A stretch of DNA of 64,000 bases from Cryptomeria japonica. Lineage: Eukaryota; Streptophyta; Pinopsida; Cupressales; Cupressaceae. The notes beneath the pieces are model-generated. The model was not told the origin of the DNA, did not search any database, and saw only the letters and a list, made by a program, of their open reading frames with translations. The position numbers were made by a program, and so were the translations under genes. This document shows positions 35,644 to 47,377 of the stretch, one piece after another. Location: the NCBI RefSeq assembly GCF_030272615.1, contig NC_081414.1, positions 662,792,438 to 662,856,437 of the forward strand, written 5' to 3'. Every line of letters begins with the position of its first letter. Positions within the stretch are counted from its first letter, which is position 1.

Positions 35644-38600
35644 CTAGTTACCATTAGGTGGAGGCAACTGGTCAAAAATAGATTTATACTTTGTACTAGA
35701 GTTGGTGAGAGCAGTGGAGAGTGCATCCTTGCAACTATCCACTAGGGAATTCCGAGCTGTAATATCAGCTAACAGTGAAATCAAACCATCTAAAGTGCTT
35801 CCCTCTCGTTGACTAGATAAGTGGGTAGCTCTGTTGATCTTCTCTTGGACTGATGATAAGTGGGGAATAAATAAGGTCTGAAGAGTCATGATATCCATCC
35901 TTATTTTGTGCTCTTCATTTCGAAGTTCTAACTGTTGAGCCATAAGAGTTTGCAGCTTGGTATAGAAATTATGAACATAATTTGGCTCGGTGGTCAATTT
36001 ATTGGAGAGATTGGTAATTGCTTGTTCAATAACTTTGGTCTTATGCTTGATATCCTTAATAAATAATGAAAATGTACAAAGCTTTTGAAATAAATAAAGA
36101 ATATGTTTGAGTTGAGGGGACAACTCAACAATTAGTCTAACAAGCTTGACTTTACCTATGGTAATTTCTTTTTGCACTTCTTCAATCATTTTGGCAGATA
36201 GCTCTTTGTCCTTCAACTTGCTAAGGTATTATGATGCGTCTACTCCCGATGCTTCTAATTTAGTGAGTAGTTCATCTAGTTGCATATGGATGGTAGCATC
36301 TTTATTCACGGTAGCTTCAGATAGCATGTCTGTCAATAATGCTTTAACCTTCTGAACTACTCGGTTCTTCTTCTGAATAGCCATTTGTCTTTCTTGTTCT
36401 TCTTTGGCTTTACATAGTTCTCTGAATTCAATAAGTGCTTTCCCTTTCAGTTTTGAAATGTCAACATTTGGCAACACAATAGGCTTTGATAGATCTACCT
36501 TGAAACTATGCTTCTTCACTTTCTTTTCTTTGGATGATGAGGCTTTCATCGGTTGAATGAGTACAATGGCTTTGGAGGCTTGTTCACCCTTGGTAGGTTG
36601 CTCGGTAGAGGCAACACTTTTGTTGTTTCCCTTAGCCTTTGATGTGTCCTTCGGTGATTCCTTGCTTGGGGTCTCAGTGGCAACAGTTTTAGTACATGTA
36701 GGTGCTTGAGAAGTCTATTCCCCAGTGGCCTAAGAAGTAGATTCTCCTTTTATAGACTATTGACCCTCTTTTCCTTGATCAGTGTCTTGAGGTTTCTTGG
36801 TTGAAACTTGCTGAGTTACCACAGGATAGGACTTGACTTGTTCCAAAATTGATTCACTTGATACCAGTTTGGCATAGGCATTTCCTTCTATCATCTCTTG
36901 TTCCGGTGCCTCAGTGTCCATGACATCCTCATCTTGTTGAATAGTTGAAGTAGGATCTTTCTCGATAATGTCAACTATTTCTACTTCACCTTGAGTTTCT
37001 TTAGTCTAAATTCTGAAGATTTCTTGCCATTTTTCTTTGGTTTCCTTTTCGACTTCAAGATAAAGTCCATTCATCATTTTCAAGGCTCTATGCTTCACTT
37101 GAAAATTTGTCTGGTAGTTTTTCAAATGGTTTCTAATATCATTTACCAACATGTCTAGAAAAAGATGTACTAAAACTCTTTCTCTTATCTGCTTCTCCGA
37201 GTCCATAGCATATTTCCATCTATTGTCAATGTGAGAGTATAATGCATTTGGAAGAAAATTACTTACTTCCAATGGAACTACTCAGAATTTGAGAATTGTG
37301 CATACAACTAATTCTTCTGTTTGCCTCTTCTCATCTTCTATTCTGGAGTCATATTTTACATACCTGAATGACCCGAATCCTCCATATTGTTTCAATTTGG
37401 CACAGAAGTTGTCAACACTATGTACATCTTCCTTTGTGCTTTTAATGATCTGAAATTTATTTTTGTCTTTAGATTATGTGTCACTTGACTCTTTATTCAA
37501 AATGAGTCTCCTGGTTGACTTTATATAAGTCTTTGTAACTTTAGGAAATTCAACCTTTTTCTACCTCTTACCGGGTGACACTATAGATGATCTAGTGTTA
37601 GGTCGTTTCATTGGTGGAGTCGGTGATACCTTAGGTGTATCTTGTTTCTTCCTTTTCAATATTTTTCCCTTTGGCAACTCGATGCTCAGAGTAATTGCTG
37701 CTTCTTGAGCCTTTGATTCTTCATCAATTGTAAGTTGATCACTCTTGATAGGAGTGGAGGTAGAACCTTCTCCAAATTTCTCAGTTAGCACTTTGATCAT
37801 TTTAGTGGCTTTTCTTGTAGCCTTCGGTACTACTATGCTCATTTTTACTTTTTCTTTGACCTCTTCAAAGGTACCATACCTGATCTCGGTAGCATGCCTA
37901 GGAAGTGTCAAAAAGGCATCTATCTGTTGTTGAGAAATATCAAGATCCATCTCATAACCCATGGACGGTAGAGATTGAGTTCTAGGATCTACTGCATTGA
38001 CATAACAGTAGTCGGTGTCCACTTCAAAACATATATCATCCTTATATTTCTCCACTAATTGAGGTGGGATTCTGTTCCTGTTATGCATCTTTTCTTGAAA
38101 TTTACTAAAGTAGTCATCCATTATCTCATTGAAATTATCACCTAACTGATTGATAAAGTCATTTATTTGATGGGTTATTGGTCGGTGTAACTCCCAAACT
38201 ATGTTACTGACTGATGGGAAGAATTTTTGAAAATAGAAAAACATGCACACTAAGAGTGATCCAAACTTTAGTGTGTTTTCCAAGTTATTCTTCTTAGGTT
38301 TCCTTATAGTGTTGAGATTTTCAAATAGGTTTTTCAACAACACTTCACATAGATCAATCTTCATACCCTTTTTCACAATCTTGTAGGCCAAATCTACAGC
38401 TGCACAAGGTACACTGTTTTCTCTTGCCGATTGAAAGAAACAATAACCAATGACTCTAATTGCAAACTTTAGCTCTGCATCTATAACATTATTCAATTTA
38501 AGACCTCTGCAATCAGACTCAACTCCGGTTAAAGTTATCAATTCCTTCTGTGAATTCATTTTCTGTGCTCAGGCATGGTCGTATATAGGGTATCCGGTTA

Positions 38601-39003
38601 TTATGTGAATGATCTGCTTGGTGATTTTAAACAGTTGCTCCTCTAACCACATAAAGTCATCATGAACTCTGCTAAAAACAAATTTAACCCATTGGGGTTT
38701 GAAAACTCGAGGGTAGGTTAGGGCTTCGGTCAATCCCTTGACTTTGATATGCTCATATTTGCTATCTAGGATTCCATCAGTGCATAACTCATCATACATG
38801 TCCTTGATCTCGGTATGACCTATCTCTTCAACACAGGACTTAGTGTAGAATCTGACATCTTCAACCAATTGAACACTATCTGGAATAAGATAAAATGCAG
38901 TTTTCTCATCGGGTTCAGATGCAACTTTGGGAGGTAAGGAATACTTCAATGAGGGATTCTCAATAGTCTCAACTACAACAAGTTTCTACAACTTAGGAGC
39001 CAT
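35644..39003 (-). pseudogene. Element B ORF2, about 1,120 codons, unknown function, no pol motifs
   Basis: I do not recognise this protein. The ATG at 39003 (MAPKL) opens a frame that continues without a frameshift to the stop at 35644, although roughly ten stops interrupt it (for example at 38569, 37561, 37006 and 36229). The N-terminal third has a globular, mixed composition (EDVRFYTKSCVEEIGHTEIK; FAIRVIGYCFFQSARE). The middle is basic with Pro/Ser/Thr (KRKKQDTPKVSPTPPMKRP). The C-terminal part is Glu/Lys/Leu-rich and likely coiled coil, ending LPPPNGN. Elements C and D carry related C-terminal halves, and D carries a related N-terminus (YVEDPRMYIHCNIEELGDE). It sits where pol would lie. 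Candidates are a captured host gene, an extra Gag-like protein or an env-position gene; none is supported by a motif. Confidence 0.75.
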
Positions 39004-39143
39004 TTCAAACTTGGATTTCTACTAACGAAAGAGCTTAGGGTTTTAACTAACCAGAAAATGCTTTCGACTTAGTAAATATAATGCAGATGTTCACAACTGA
39101 TATTGATCAGTTAACTGGCTTAAAAATGCGTTTGAGATTGTTG

Positions 39144-39151
39144 TATAAATA
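39144..39151 (-). promoter_or_regulatory. TATA-like motif upstream of element B ORF2
   Basis: TATTTATA on the minus strand, about 141-148 bp before the ORF2 ATG. Element D has TATAAAG at the matching distance (57136-57142, 140 bp before ATG 57282). This suggests, but does not prove, an internal promoter for ORF2. Confidence 0.4.
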
Positions 39152-39522
39152 CCTTAAAATTCACTTGGGAGTTGTTTGATTGCCTTTGAATTGCTTAGCT
39201 CTACTCTTGATAATTGGTAAGTGTAAAATGATCATGTGAAGAACTTTAAGTACACATTTTACCTTATTGGGCTTTGTGTAGTTAGGTAAGAAAACATTAA
39301 ATGCACTTGGTTTCACTAAACCGATTAACTTCCTTTTACGCTTTTACTGACTAGACAAGTTTCCTGCACTTACCGACTTCTCTAGTACTCCAAAAGACTA
39401 GATAGAATTTCAAACTTGCTAATGCATCTTAGCTATACAGATTTTAAAAATAAGTACATGATGAAATAGGAACTATTAAGATCTAACCTTGAGAGAATGT
39501 AGTCCCTTCATACCTTTACTGA

Positions 39523-40857
39523 TTAATTCGAAGTAGATGCACCTAACTCGGTAGGTAAGGTGCTTTCTTCATTTTTTGACTCAATTTCCTTCTTTTTCTA
39601 GATTTTTTGTAGTTTGATTTTTATCTCTTTAGTATCTCCTCTGGGTTGATCTCTGCAATCTTTAGCCAAGTGTCCAACTTTATGGCAATGAAATCATGCC
39701 ATTCCAGGATTTCTCCATGATCTTTGGTGGTTCATTCCAAACCTTATCATGTAGTTGGCACTTATATGTCCATATCTTCCACAACATTCACACCATATCC
39801 TTGTATTGTAATCCCATGGTACTGTAGTATACTGTCAGTTAAGATCTATGTGAGTTCGGTAGCTTCTAGTATTTGCTCGGTCTGAAGACCTCATATAGTT
39901 TTTCTGCTTAAACCAACACTTCTCGGTACTGTGTCCATATCTATTGCAGTTTTTGCAAAACCCCTTGAATTTTGCCTTCTGAAAATCTCTAGCAGACTTT
40001 GTCCTACATTGTTTAGGTGTGTGACCATACTTATTGCAATTGTAACAATAACCATCAGACCTAGTGACATTCAGTTGCTTACCTTTTCTTATTTGGCACA
40101 TGTTGGCAGTATGTCCTTGTTTTCCACAGTAGTTGTAGATAGGCTTCTTTCCTTTGATGTTCTCCTTGTTTCGAGCTTGCTTTGATATTTCCCCTCTCTC
40201 GGTAGATTTTTTTTCTTTGTAACTAAGTCCTGCATCTTTGTTGGATCTTCTTATATTTAGTTGTTCATCCAACATCCTTGATGCTTCATAACTTTTCTTC
40301 AGTGCTTCTTTTGATTTCTTCTCTACTTCAAGATCATTGGTCAATCTTGATAATTCAAGTTTCAATGCTTGATTCTCATTTTCTTTTAGATTTGCTTCAT
40401 GATGTGAATAACCCAATTGATCAGAAAGATTATGTTGAATTCCAGTCATTCTTATGATTTCATCATTCTTTTCAGACACCAATGCTTCTAGCTGTTGTTT
40501 TTCCCTTTCCATGTCTCTTATGTTATCCTTAGCTGTTCTTAATGCATCAAGATTTTCAGTCACCTGTGTGCTGAAATGCTCACGTTCTCTTTTCATTGCT
40601 TTTAGCTGTTCAGTCAGTGTTTTGTTATTTTCTTTCAGTTCTCCAATCATCTCTTCAGTCTCTTTTGATATACTGTTCTCAGATGATGTTTCAATTTGTT
40701 CCACCAACTCTTGTTAGTCTTGTAAATCATCAGACAATCTTCTTTTGACTTTCAGTGATCTTTGCATTTGTCTCTACATATCTGCAATCACTTGATTAGC
40801 ATGATCCAATTCTTCTTGAAGATTCATAATTCTCCAAGATTGTTTGTAGCCTTCCAT
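39523..40857 (-). pseudogene. Element B Gag-like protein: coiled coil plus five CCHC knuckles
   Basis: The frame runs from ATG 40857 (MEGYKQSW) to TAA 39523, about 444 codons, without frameshift but with several stops (two between 40690 and 40790, TGA at 39835, others near 39700 and 39600). Residues 1-190 are Glu/Lys/Gln/Leu-rich heptads, likely a long coiled coil. Then come zinc knuckles: YNYCGKQGHTANMC (first Cys lost), CYNCNKYGHTPKQC and CKNCNRYGHSTEKC (both intact), CECCGRYGHISANY (last Cys lost) and FHCHKVGHLAKDC (first Cys lost). Each lost Cys is a change of the TGC-to-TAC kind or similar. It probably packaged RNA as a nucleocapsid-type protein. Its Gag is unlike that of elements 1 and 2, and close to that of element D. 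Confidence 0.82.
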
Positions 40858-40904
40858 TAATAAGTTCTTTCTCTTTAGGCTATTAAACCTTTTCCAAGAT
40901 TGAA

Positions 40905-40917
40905 GCTCTGATACCAA
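40905..40917 (-). promoter_or_regulatory. Primer binding site, element B
   Basis: TTGGTATCAGAGC on the minus strand, perfect, one base from the inner end of the right-hand LTR. It fixes the orientation as minus and the primer as initiator tRNA-Met. Confidence 0.92.
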
Positions 40918-40918
40918 T

Positions 40919-42109
40919 TGTTAGGTTCAACAATGAAAGCTAATGTACTGAGAGGGGAGGGGTGAATCAGTACTTCAAAACTTTTGTTTAAAAACAATTT
41001 ACTGATAAACATAAACTGTAAACTGCTGATCTCATAATATAAAGCTAACACATAATTATAGAAATAACATTCATACACATTTCACTCCATAACACAAATA
41101 TTTTGGTTATGCAGAAACTCTTTGTTAGAGAGAAAAACTATGGTGGGGATGGCACCCACAATTTCACTACTGCAATAATAAAGGTTGCTCAGTTAGAGCT
41201 ACATGTTTAGCTATTTCTAATAGCTTACCTTGTTAGGAGTATCAAGATCTTTAGATCTACCTTGCTAAAGGATTTTACAACACTTATACAAAATTCTGCA
41301 CCTGGTTAAAGGCTTTACAATTTATAGACTTTGTTAGAGTCTTTTACCTTGTTAAAGGTTTCTATTACAACTCAAATGATTCAATAAAATATTTACAAAT
41401 ATCTGCAACTTTACATCTGAAATGTTATAGAAGATTCTATGTCCTTAATATGAAATTACCTTGCTCATAGCATACCTCGGTAATTGATAAATCAACTTGG
41501 TAAACCCTTCTGTTTACTCTGTCCCTTAAACTATTCTCTGAAGACTTTTTCGGTGACCTCTGAATATCTCTGTCAGTCGTAATAGTCACAACTCAATGTG
41601 TCCTCTTATGATTTTCCTTTTAACTCTTCTATCACACATGCCTCTCATTTTGATTCTCAAATCACTCTGTATAAATAGATCTCTGGTATGGTGATCTATT
41701 CATGCTTCGATCTTACAAACAAGATTCATCAAATGAATAAACATAAAAATTATTTCATTGGATAAACTTCCTCAAAATCATACAAAATCTTGAAGTACAA
41801 TTTCCTATGTGATAACGGTTCCCTATTCCTCAATTCTTGTAACACGTTTCCACATATGTGTCCAGGTTCATTGAATCTGGTAACATGTTTCTACTTGGTT
41901 TGGATTACTCGATATACCTTATTTGCTGCTTGGTAGACATAGAACGTTACTCGGTAGATAGCTCGGTGTATACTTAACTCTATGATTCCTTTCTTCTATA
42001 ACTGACTACTTTAGTGCTTACCGACTGAATATTTCGGTAGTATTAACTGACTAGAGTATATAGGATGACTTTGGACATAAAACTAATGACAACTTGGTAA
42101 ATAATAATG
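40919..42109 (-). repeat. 5' LTR of element B (1,191 bp)
   Basis: It matches 34128-35320 along its length. The inner end is canonical. The outer end reads CATTATTATT on the minus strand where the 3' LTR has TGTTATTATT, so the terminal TG has mutated. Confidence 0.92.
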
Positions 42110-42114
42110 GGCCT
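42110..42114. repeat. Target-site duplication of element B, right
   Basis: GGCCT, identical to 34123-34127. Confidence 0.9.
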
Positions 42115-43282
42115 TTCATGCAAACCATTGCTCAGTTTGTTGGAAAAGAAGTTTGCGTTGAGCGAGACCATTTTTTTAATGCTCGCCCTCAAAAGAGGGT
42201 TTGTGTTGAGGTCGACCTTTCTCGCAACCTGAAAGAAACTATTGATATCCAAGTAGAAGGAAACACCTTTACCTAAAAGGTTCTATATTTGAACCTTCCC
42301 AACACTTGTTATCAATGCCAGTCGGTAGAACACAAGATCAGGGATTGTCCATTGGCTACTCCAAAAATAAAACCCCCTGTTAAGGAGTCTGACTCTCAAC
42401 TTGTGGAGGGAGCTAAGAAGGATGAATGGACCACCGTAGTTTGTAAAGGTAAAAACTCTGCGACTTCGGTGCAAAAGACTCCTGTTGGTTCCATTTCTCA
42501 GCCAATGACGGATCCTCCTAAGCAGACACCATCTTCCTAGGCGGTTTCTACTTCGGTTTCAAACCTTGACTAGTAGGGGAAGATCTCTTCTAAGGGTGCC
42601 GCTCACCCACCTTGGGTGCACACTCCTCAGGCTCTATCTATAATTTATGCTCCACACTCTCTACGCCGCTTTTGCAGCCCTTCTGGGCGTGCTGAGATTG
42701 TAGATGGTAGTTTAGAAAAATGATGAGTTGTCTTTGACGGGGACCTAAATTTTTTGCGCAATAGATTCTCCTCTCCTGGGGACAAGGAAGATATGCAATT
42801 TTTGTCATGAATTAAATCCCATGAAATGTTTGAGGTCTCACAAGAACTCTCCAGAAAGTATTATGTTCGAGATGTTTGTCAATAGGTTGTAGGCCTGGAT
42901 GTTCTTTTCCTTCAGGAAGTCAAAATTGTTGGTTTCATGCTCAATATTGCATGCCGTGTTATTTGGTCGGATAGCCTTATTTTTGCCTCCCAGCATAAAG
43001 TGATTGACGTCAAGTTGTTACTCTCATTTCACCTTGGTGGCTCCCTACAGTTATTTCTCATGGCTTTGATCCCATCCAGCACGTCGTCTAGGTTTTGCTG
43101 TCAATTGATAATTATTCCATTGGGATTGTTAATGTTTATGCTCCCAATGATTCGGTTGATAGATCATACCTCTAGCATTGGATTGTAGATAATCTGCTAC
43201 CTACAACTTGGGTCATGTGTGGGGACTTCAATATGGTTGAGGTGGCATTCGATAAGGGTGGAATTTTTCCTTTTTGCTGGAC

Positions 43283-43287
43283 AGTTG
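43283..43287. repeat. Target-site duplication of the copia solo LTR, left
   Basis: AGTTG, against AGCTG at 44796-44800; one transition separates them. Confidence 0.75.
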
Positions 43288-44795
43288 TGTTGGCATATGT
43301 GTAGAGCATGATGACATGATGATATTGTATGTTGTCATTGATGTCAATATGCTGAAGAGTGAATCGGTATATTGAAGTAAGGAACTTGCAAAAGAACCGA
43401 TATGATGTAGTGAACCGATATTTGTGAAAAAGTGAAGCCGTATGTCTATCCAAGTGAACTGGTATGTTGGAATGTGAACCGGTCTATGGAATGTTTGTAT
43501 CAAGGTTTCTTATGGTATGACTACCAGTTGGTAGTCTTAGCTTTAGGGTTTCTGGTTGAAGTGTTCCAAGCCTGTGTGATTCAACTGATGACATTGTGTG
43601 ATGAGTTAGCATTGTAATGAAGAATAGATTGTGTTGCCATGTCAGCCTTGTGCACATGAAGGATCTTGCATGAAGGAGATTGATCCTATCTACCTCGGGA
43701 ATGTGAAAAGTCTCTGTAAACAGTGGAGAACGCATGATGGGTTATCAGCCTCCAAGAAGTGGTGAAGAATGAATGATGGAGAACATCTTGAGATCTGTTT
43801 AAGACTGTTGTAATCAATGCAATATGTTTAATAGTTAGGATTGAACCGACTGAATTGTTTAACCTAAATGTTTAGGGTTTAGGGTTTATGCTACCAACCT
43901 ATATGTTTCCTATAAGGTTGATGTTGATTTTCATGTTGAGGTTGTTGGCAAATTTTGTGTGTGTATCTAAGTACAGAGATATGTGATTCTTGCCAGACCA
44001 GATAAGAGAATAGATACCTACAGAGTGTGATTGCGGAAGGAAGGAACTAAAGAGGATCTGCATTGGGATTGAAGTGTTGTTACCAGATCATTGTAATACA
44101 TGTTGACCTCTAACCACTTCAACAGTTGGAAAATCCCTTAACAGGGTAGCTTTAACCAGCTTGTTGTAAATCCTTTAATAGGGTGACTCAAAATCTTTGA
44201 GCTCTTGAAATCCTCTAACAAGGTAACCTTTTATAGGGTTTAACCCTTAACCAGGTATTTTAGCCATCCCTTAACTGGGTGATCCCTAGCAGGATCGGTT
44301 CATAACAAAACCTATTGTAAAAGTCTCTAACTAGACTAGGCTCCTAACAAAGCGGACTTCAAAAGGGTTCAAAGAATAGTTTGTGGGTATTCATCCCCAC
44401 CGTGGTTTTTCCCAGTTGGGTTTCCACGTGAAAAAATATGTGTGTTATGTGTGATGCTTTTATATGTGATGTTTTGTTATTTTCTGTCAAATAGTAAAGC
44501 ATGTTGAACCAGTAAGTCTTTACATTCATGTTGATGTATCACTAGTGTATGCATATGGGTGAAGTGTAAATAAGATGATTAGATTGTGTGGAAGTTAAGA
44601 GCTACCGGTCTATGTCTTTCAGATTCTTACTATGTTTAACCGACAGTAATATGGTTTAGACCAGTGTTATTGCTTGCCAGTCAAGTGCAGAGTTTTCAGT
44701 CAAACTGGTTTAAGGAAAAGTGATTTTTACCTGTACTGATTCACCCCCCCCTCTCAGTACCAGTTTGGTACTAACTGTTCATCATTTATTCATCA
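43288..44795 (+). repeat. Copia solo LTR in the LINE endonuclease region (1,508 bp)
   Basis: It begins TGTTGGCATATGTGTAGAG and ends TTTATTCATCA. It is the same family as the LTRs of elements 1 and 2: TGAACCGGTAT repeats, TATA candidate at 43910-43917, TTTAGGGTTTAGGG near 43870, and the CCCACCGTGGTTTTTCCC block at about 44397-44440. It is flanked by AGTTG and AGCTG. The LINE endonuclease text continues directly on both sides. Confidence 0.92.
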
Positions 44796-47377
44796 AGCTG
44801 GTGAGCGAGAAGCCTGGTATTATATGTGCAATAAATTGTGTCTTTTTGACCCCAACACCAACCGTCGCCGCCCTGGTGGGGTCTGGCATACTTGGTCTAA
44901 TTTTAGAGTTGTCTCTGACTGAATTATTAAAAGGTTTGATCGTGCTATGATAACCGTGCAGTATTTTTTCTCCTTTTTTGAAGATCATGATCTACCTGTC
45001 ACTCCTCTTGTTGATGTGACCCTATCTGCTCACTTCCCCATTAAGTTTAGCATTGAAGGGCAACCAACTAGGAAGCGTCCTTCCAAAATATAGTTCTACC
45101 TCAACACTTCTCTCCTACATCATCAAACCATGATGGTGCACAATTAAACGGCTTGGAATTTAGAGCCAAGGCCCCATCATCATACTGGTTGGATTGTGTG
45201 GTGGCATGATGCCATCACTTGCTCTGTGAGGTTTCTATGCATTTATGGTAGACAACTTTCCATGTATCATAGGAGGTTGTATGATATGACGACCAAAGCT
45301 CTCTATGCTGCCACATAAGCTTTGGCCTTGAATCCTTTTGATTCTACCATGCAACTTTGTTTAGCCCAGCTCCACCATCAGAAACAAGTTGTTGATAGCC
45401 ACTTTGCCAAAGGAACTCAAATCAAAGCCAAGTTACACTGGCTCAAGGTGAGAAATAGGGCCTCTAAGTAATTTTTCCAGGCTTTGCATGCCTATCATAT
45501 CTCTGTAGGAATCAAGAGAATCAAAGAGGGGTAGGCCCTCCTCACTAAGTTTCCAGATATTCTGCAAGCCTTTGTCTGTCATTATGAGAAGGTTTTCACA
45601 GCACAGGGAGACTCTCCAACCAGAACCCAAGCTTTGCAAGACTGTTTAGCTATTGTTCCCAAATGGCTTTCCGAGTCTCAACAAGCCTTTTGTGATCTTT
45701 TACTGACCATTGATGATCTCAAGGAAGTCTCTTTTTCTATGCCTAATAAAAAAGCCTCGGGATTTGAAGGCTTCCCAAGTGAATTCTACAAAGCTCTTTG
45801 GCCTTGTATTGGTCTTGACCTCCATAAGGTCTATCTGGAAGCTTTTCATTCCCAGTCCTTGGGAAAGATGATTAACCGAGGTAACATCAAATTTATCCCT
45901 AAGGCTAGGGATCCAAAAGACATTTGCAATTGGAGGCCTATTACCTTGCTCAATGTCTCATATAAGATCATTGCCAAAGCCTTGGCTCTTAAGATTTGCC
46001 ATCTCCTACCTCTTGTTGTTCATCCGAAACAAACTAGTTTTATTAAGTCTAGGTTTATTCTAGATAATATTATTGTCATTTGGGAAGGGATGGACTGGGC
46101 CAAATACTCTCAGCAGTGGGCAATCTTTCTTAAGATTGACTTTGCAAAATCGTATGATTGCATTGAGTGGCCTTTTATCTTGGCTATGCTCAAAGCCCTT
46201 GGCTTTGGTCCCTAATTCATCTAGTCTCTCTAGATATTATTCAGAGATGCCTCAGCCTATATCACCATCAATGACTGACAGTCTGAGGCTTTTGGCCTTT
46301 TCAGATCCATTCGCTAGGGATGTCGTTTGGCTCCTTCTTTATATGTTCTTGTAGTGGAAGGGTTTGGTTACTTACTTTCTAATGCTATCTCTATTGGGTG
46401 TGTTCATGGTATCTCCCTGCTTGAGTTGCCTTCTCAACTTGTCAATGGTCACTTTGCCAATGATTCCTTTCTCACTCTCATTGAGGATGAAGAAAATATG
46501 CAGGCCGCTCTTCATTGTCTGAACACCTTTTAATTGGCTTCTAGTTCGGCCATTCAATGGCACAAGACATAATGTTATAGGCATTCTTTTCTTCCCACTT
46601 TGCCTTGGATCCTCCAATATGACTGGAAATGGCTTCATCATGGCAAAAATTTTCACTTTCTGGGTATTGTTTTTGCCTTCCAAGCTTCTCCTGCGGATCT
46701 CTGGAATGCGGTTTTAATCAGGATTGAGAACAAGTTAGCCTACTAGATCACCAAGCCTCTCTCTTTGGCTGGTAAATTCTAAATTTTCTCCAAAGTGTTG
46801 GCTGCCACCCATGTCTATTATTCCTCATGTTGGGCTCCTTCCAAGGCCTCTTACATGAAGTTGGAAATATTTTTGCGGACCTTTCTTTGGGCCTCTAGGT
46901 CTGACCATCATGGATTCCATAGGGTTGCTTGGGAATAAAGTTGTCTTCCCAAGTAACCAGAAGGGCTTGGTCTTATTTCTACCTAGAACTAAGGGCTTTC
47001 CTTATGTGCTAAATGGATTATCAGAGCCTTATCTGGTGATGAGGCCTGGAAAATTCTTCTTCGACATTGCATTTCTTCAGGCTTTCCTACCCAAAGGCCA
47101 ACTTGGAAGAGGATTGACTTGCAAACCGTGCTCATTATGAAAGACCCTATTTAGATCTAGGGTACTTTTGTAGTTAAAATAATCCGGCGTGCTTGGGAAG
47201 CTATCAATCCTTGTCTTCAATGGGCCGGTGATGGTTTTCGAGACACATTATCCATGAATCAACACAACCTCTGGTGGTAACCTCTTTTTCAGGTGCAAGG
47301 GTTACCACTAGCCAAAATCCGGGGTGTTAGTGCTCTTTGTTTTCACAAACGCGATATTATAACACCTAAGGATCTGT

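Larger units (their letters stand above)
34128..42109 (-). mobile_element. Non-autonomous LTR retrotransposon B (7,982 bp, minus strand)
   Basis: Two LTRs (1,193 and 1,191 bp), a perfect initiator-Met PBS next to the right-hand LTR, PPTs next to the left-hand LTR and the TSD GGCCT show a complete minus-strand element. Between the LTRs are a Gag-like coiled-coil/zinc-knuckle gene (39523-40857) and a 3.36-kb ORF2 (35644-39003) without any recognisable protease, integrase, RT or RNase H motif. Relatives are element C (47378-49889) and element D (54964 onward). Both genes have stops but each keeps a single frame. It must have moved with enzymes supplied in trans. Confidence 0.9.
33635..42720 (+). 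pseudogene. LINE ORF1 (DUF4283 and zinc-knuckle protein), interrupted by element B
   Basis: It starts MASANFIPIVDAG at 33635. A frameshift near 33790 and another near 33930 separate the pieces. The DUF4283-type part runs SHGPWTIQSSLLVFQCW, then WVEFFGLPLPCW up to 34127. After element B the same domain resumes at 42110 with FMQTIAQFVGKEVCVE, in frame once one copy of GGCCT is removed. A CCHC knuckle CYQCQSVEHKIRDC lies at 42307-42348. A Ser/Thr/Pro-rich tail with stops near 42541 and 42571 reaches about 42720. In plant LINEs this type of protein is thought to bind the element RNA. It is non-functional here. Confidence 0.82.
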
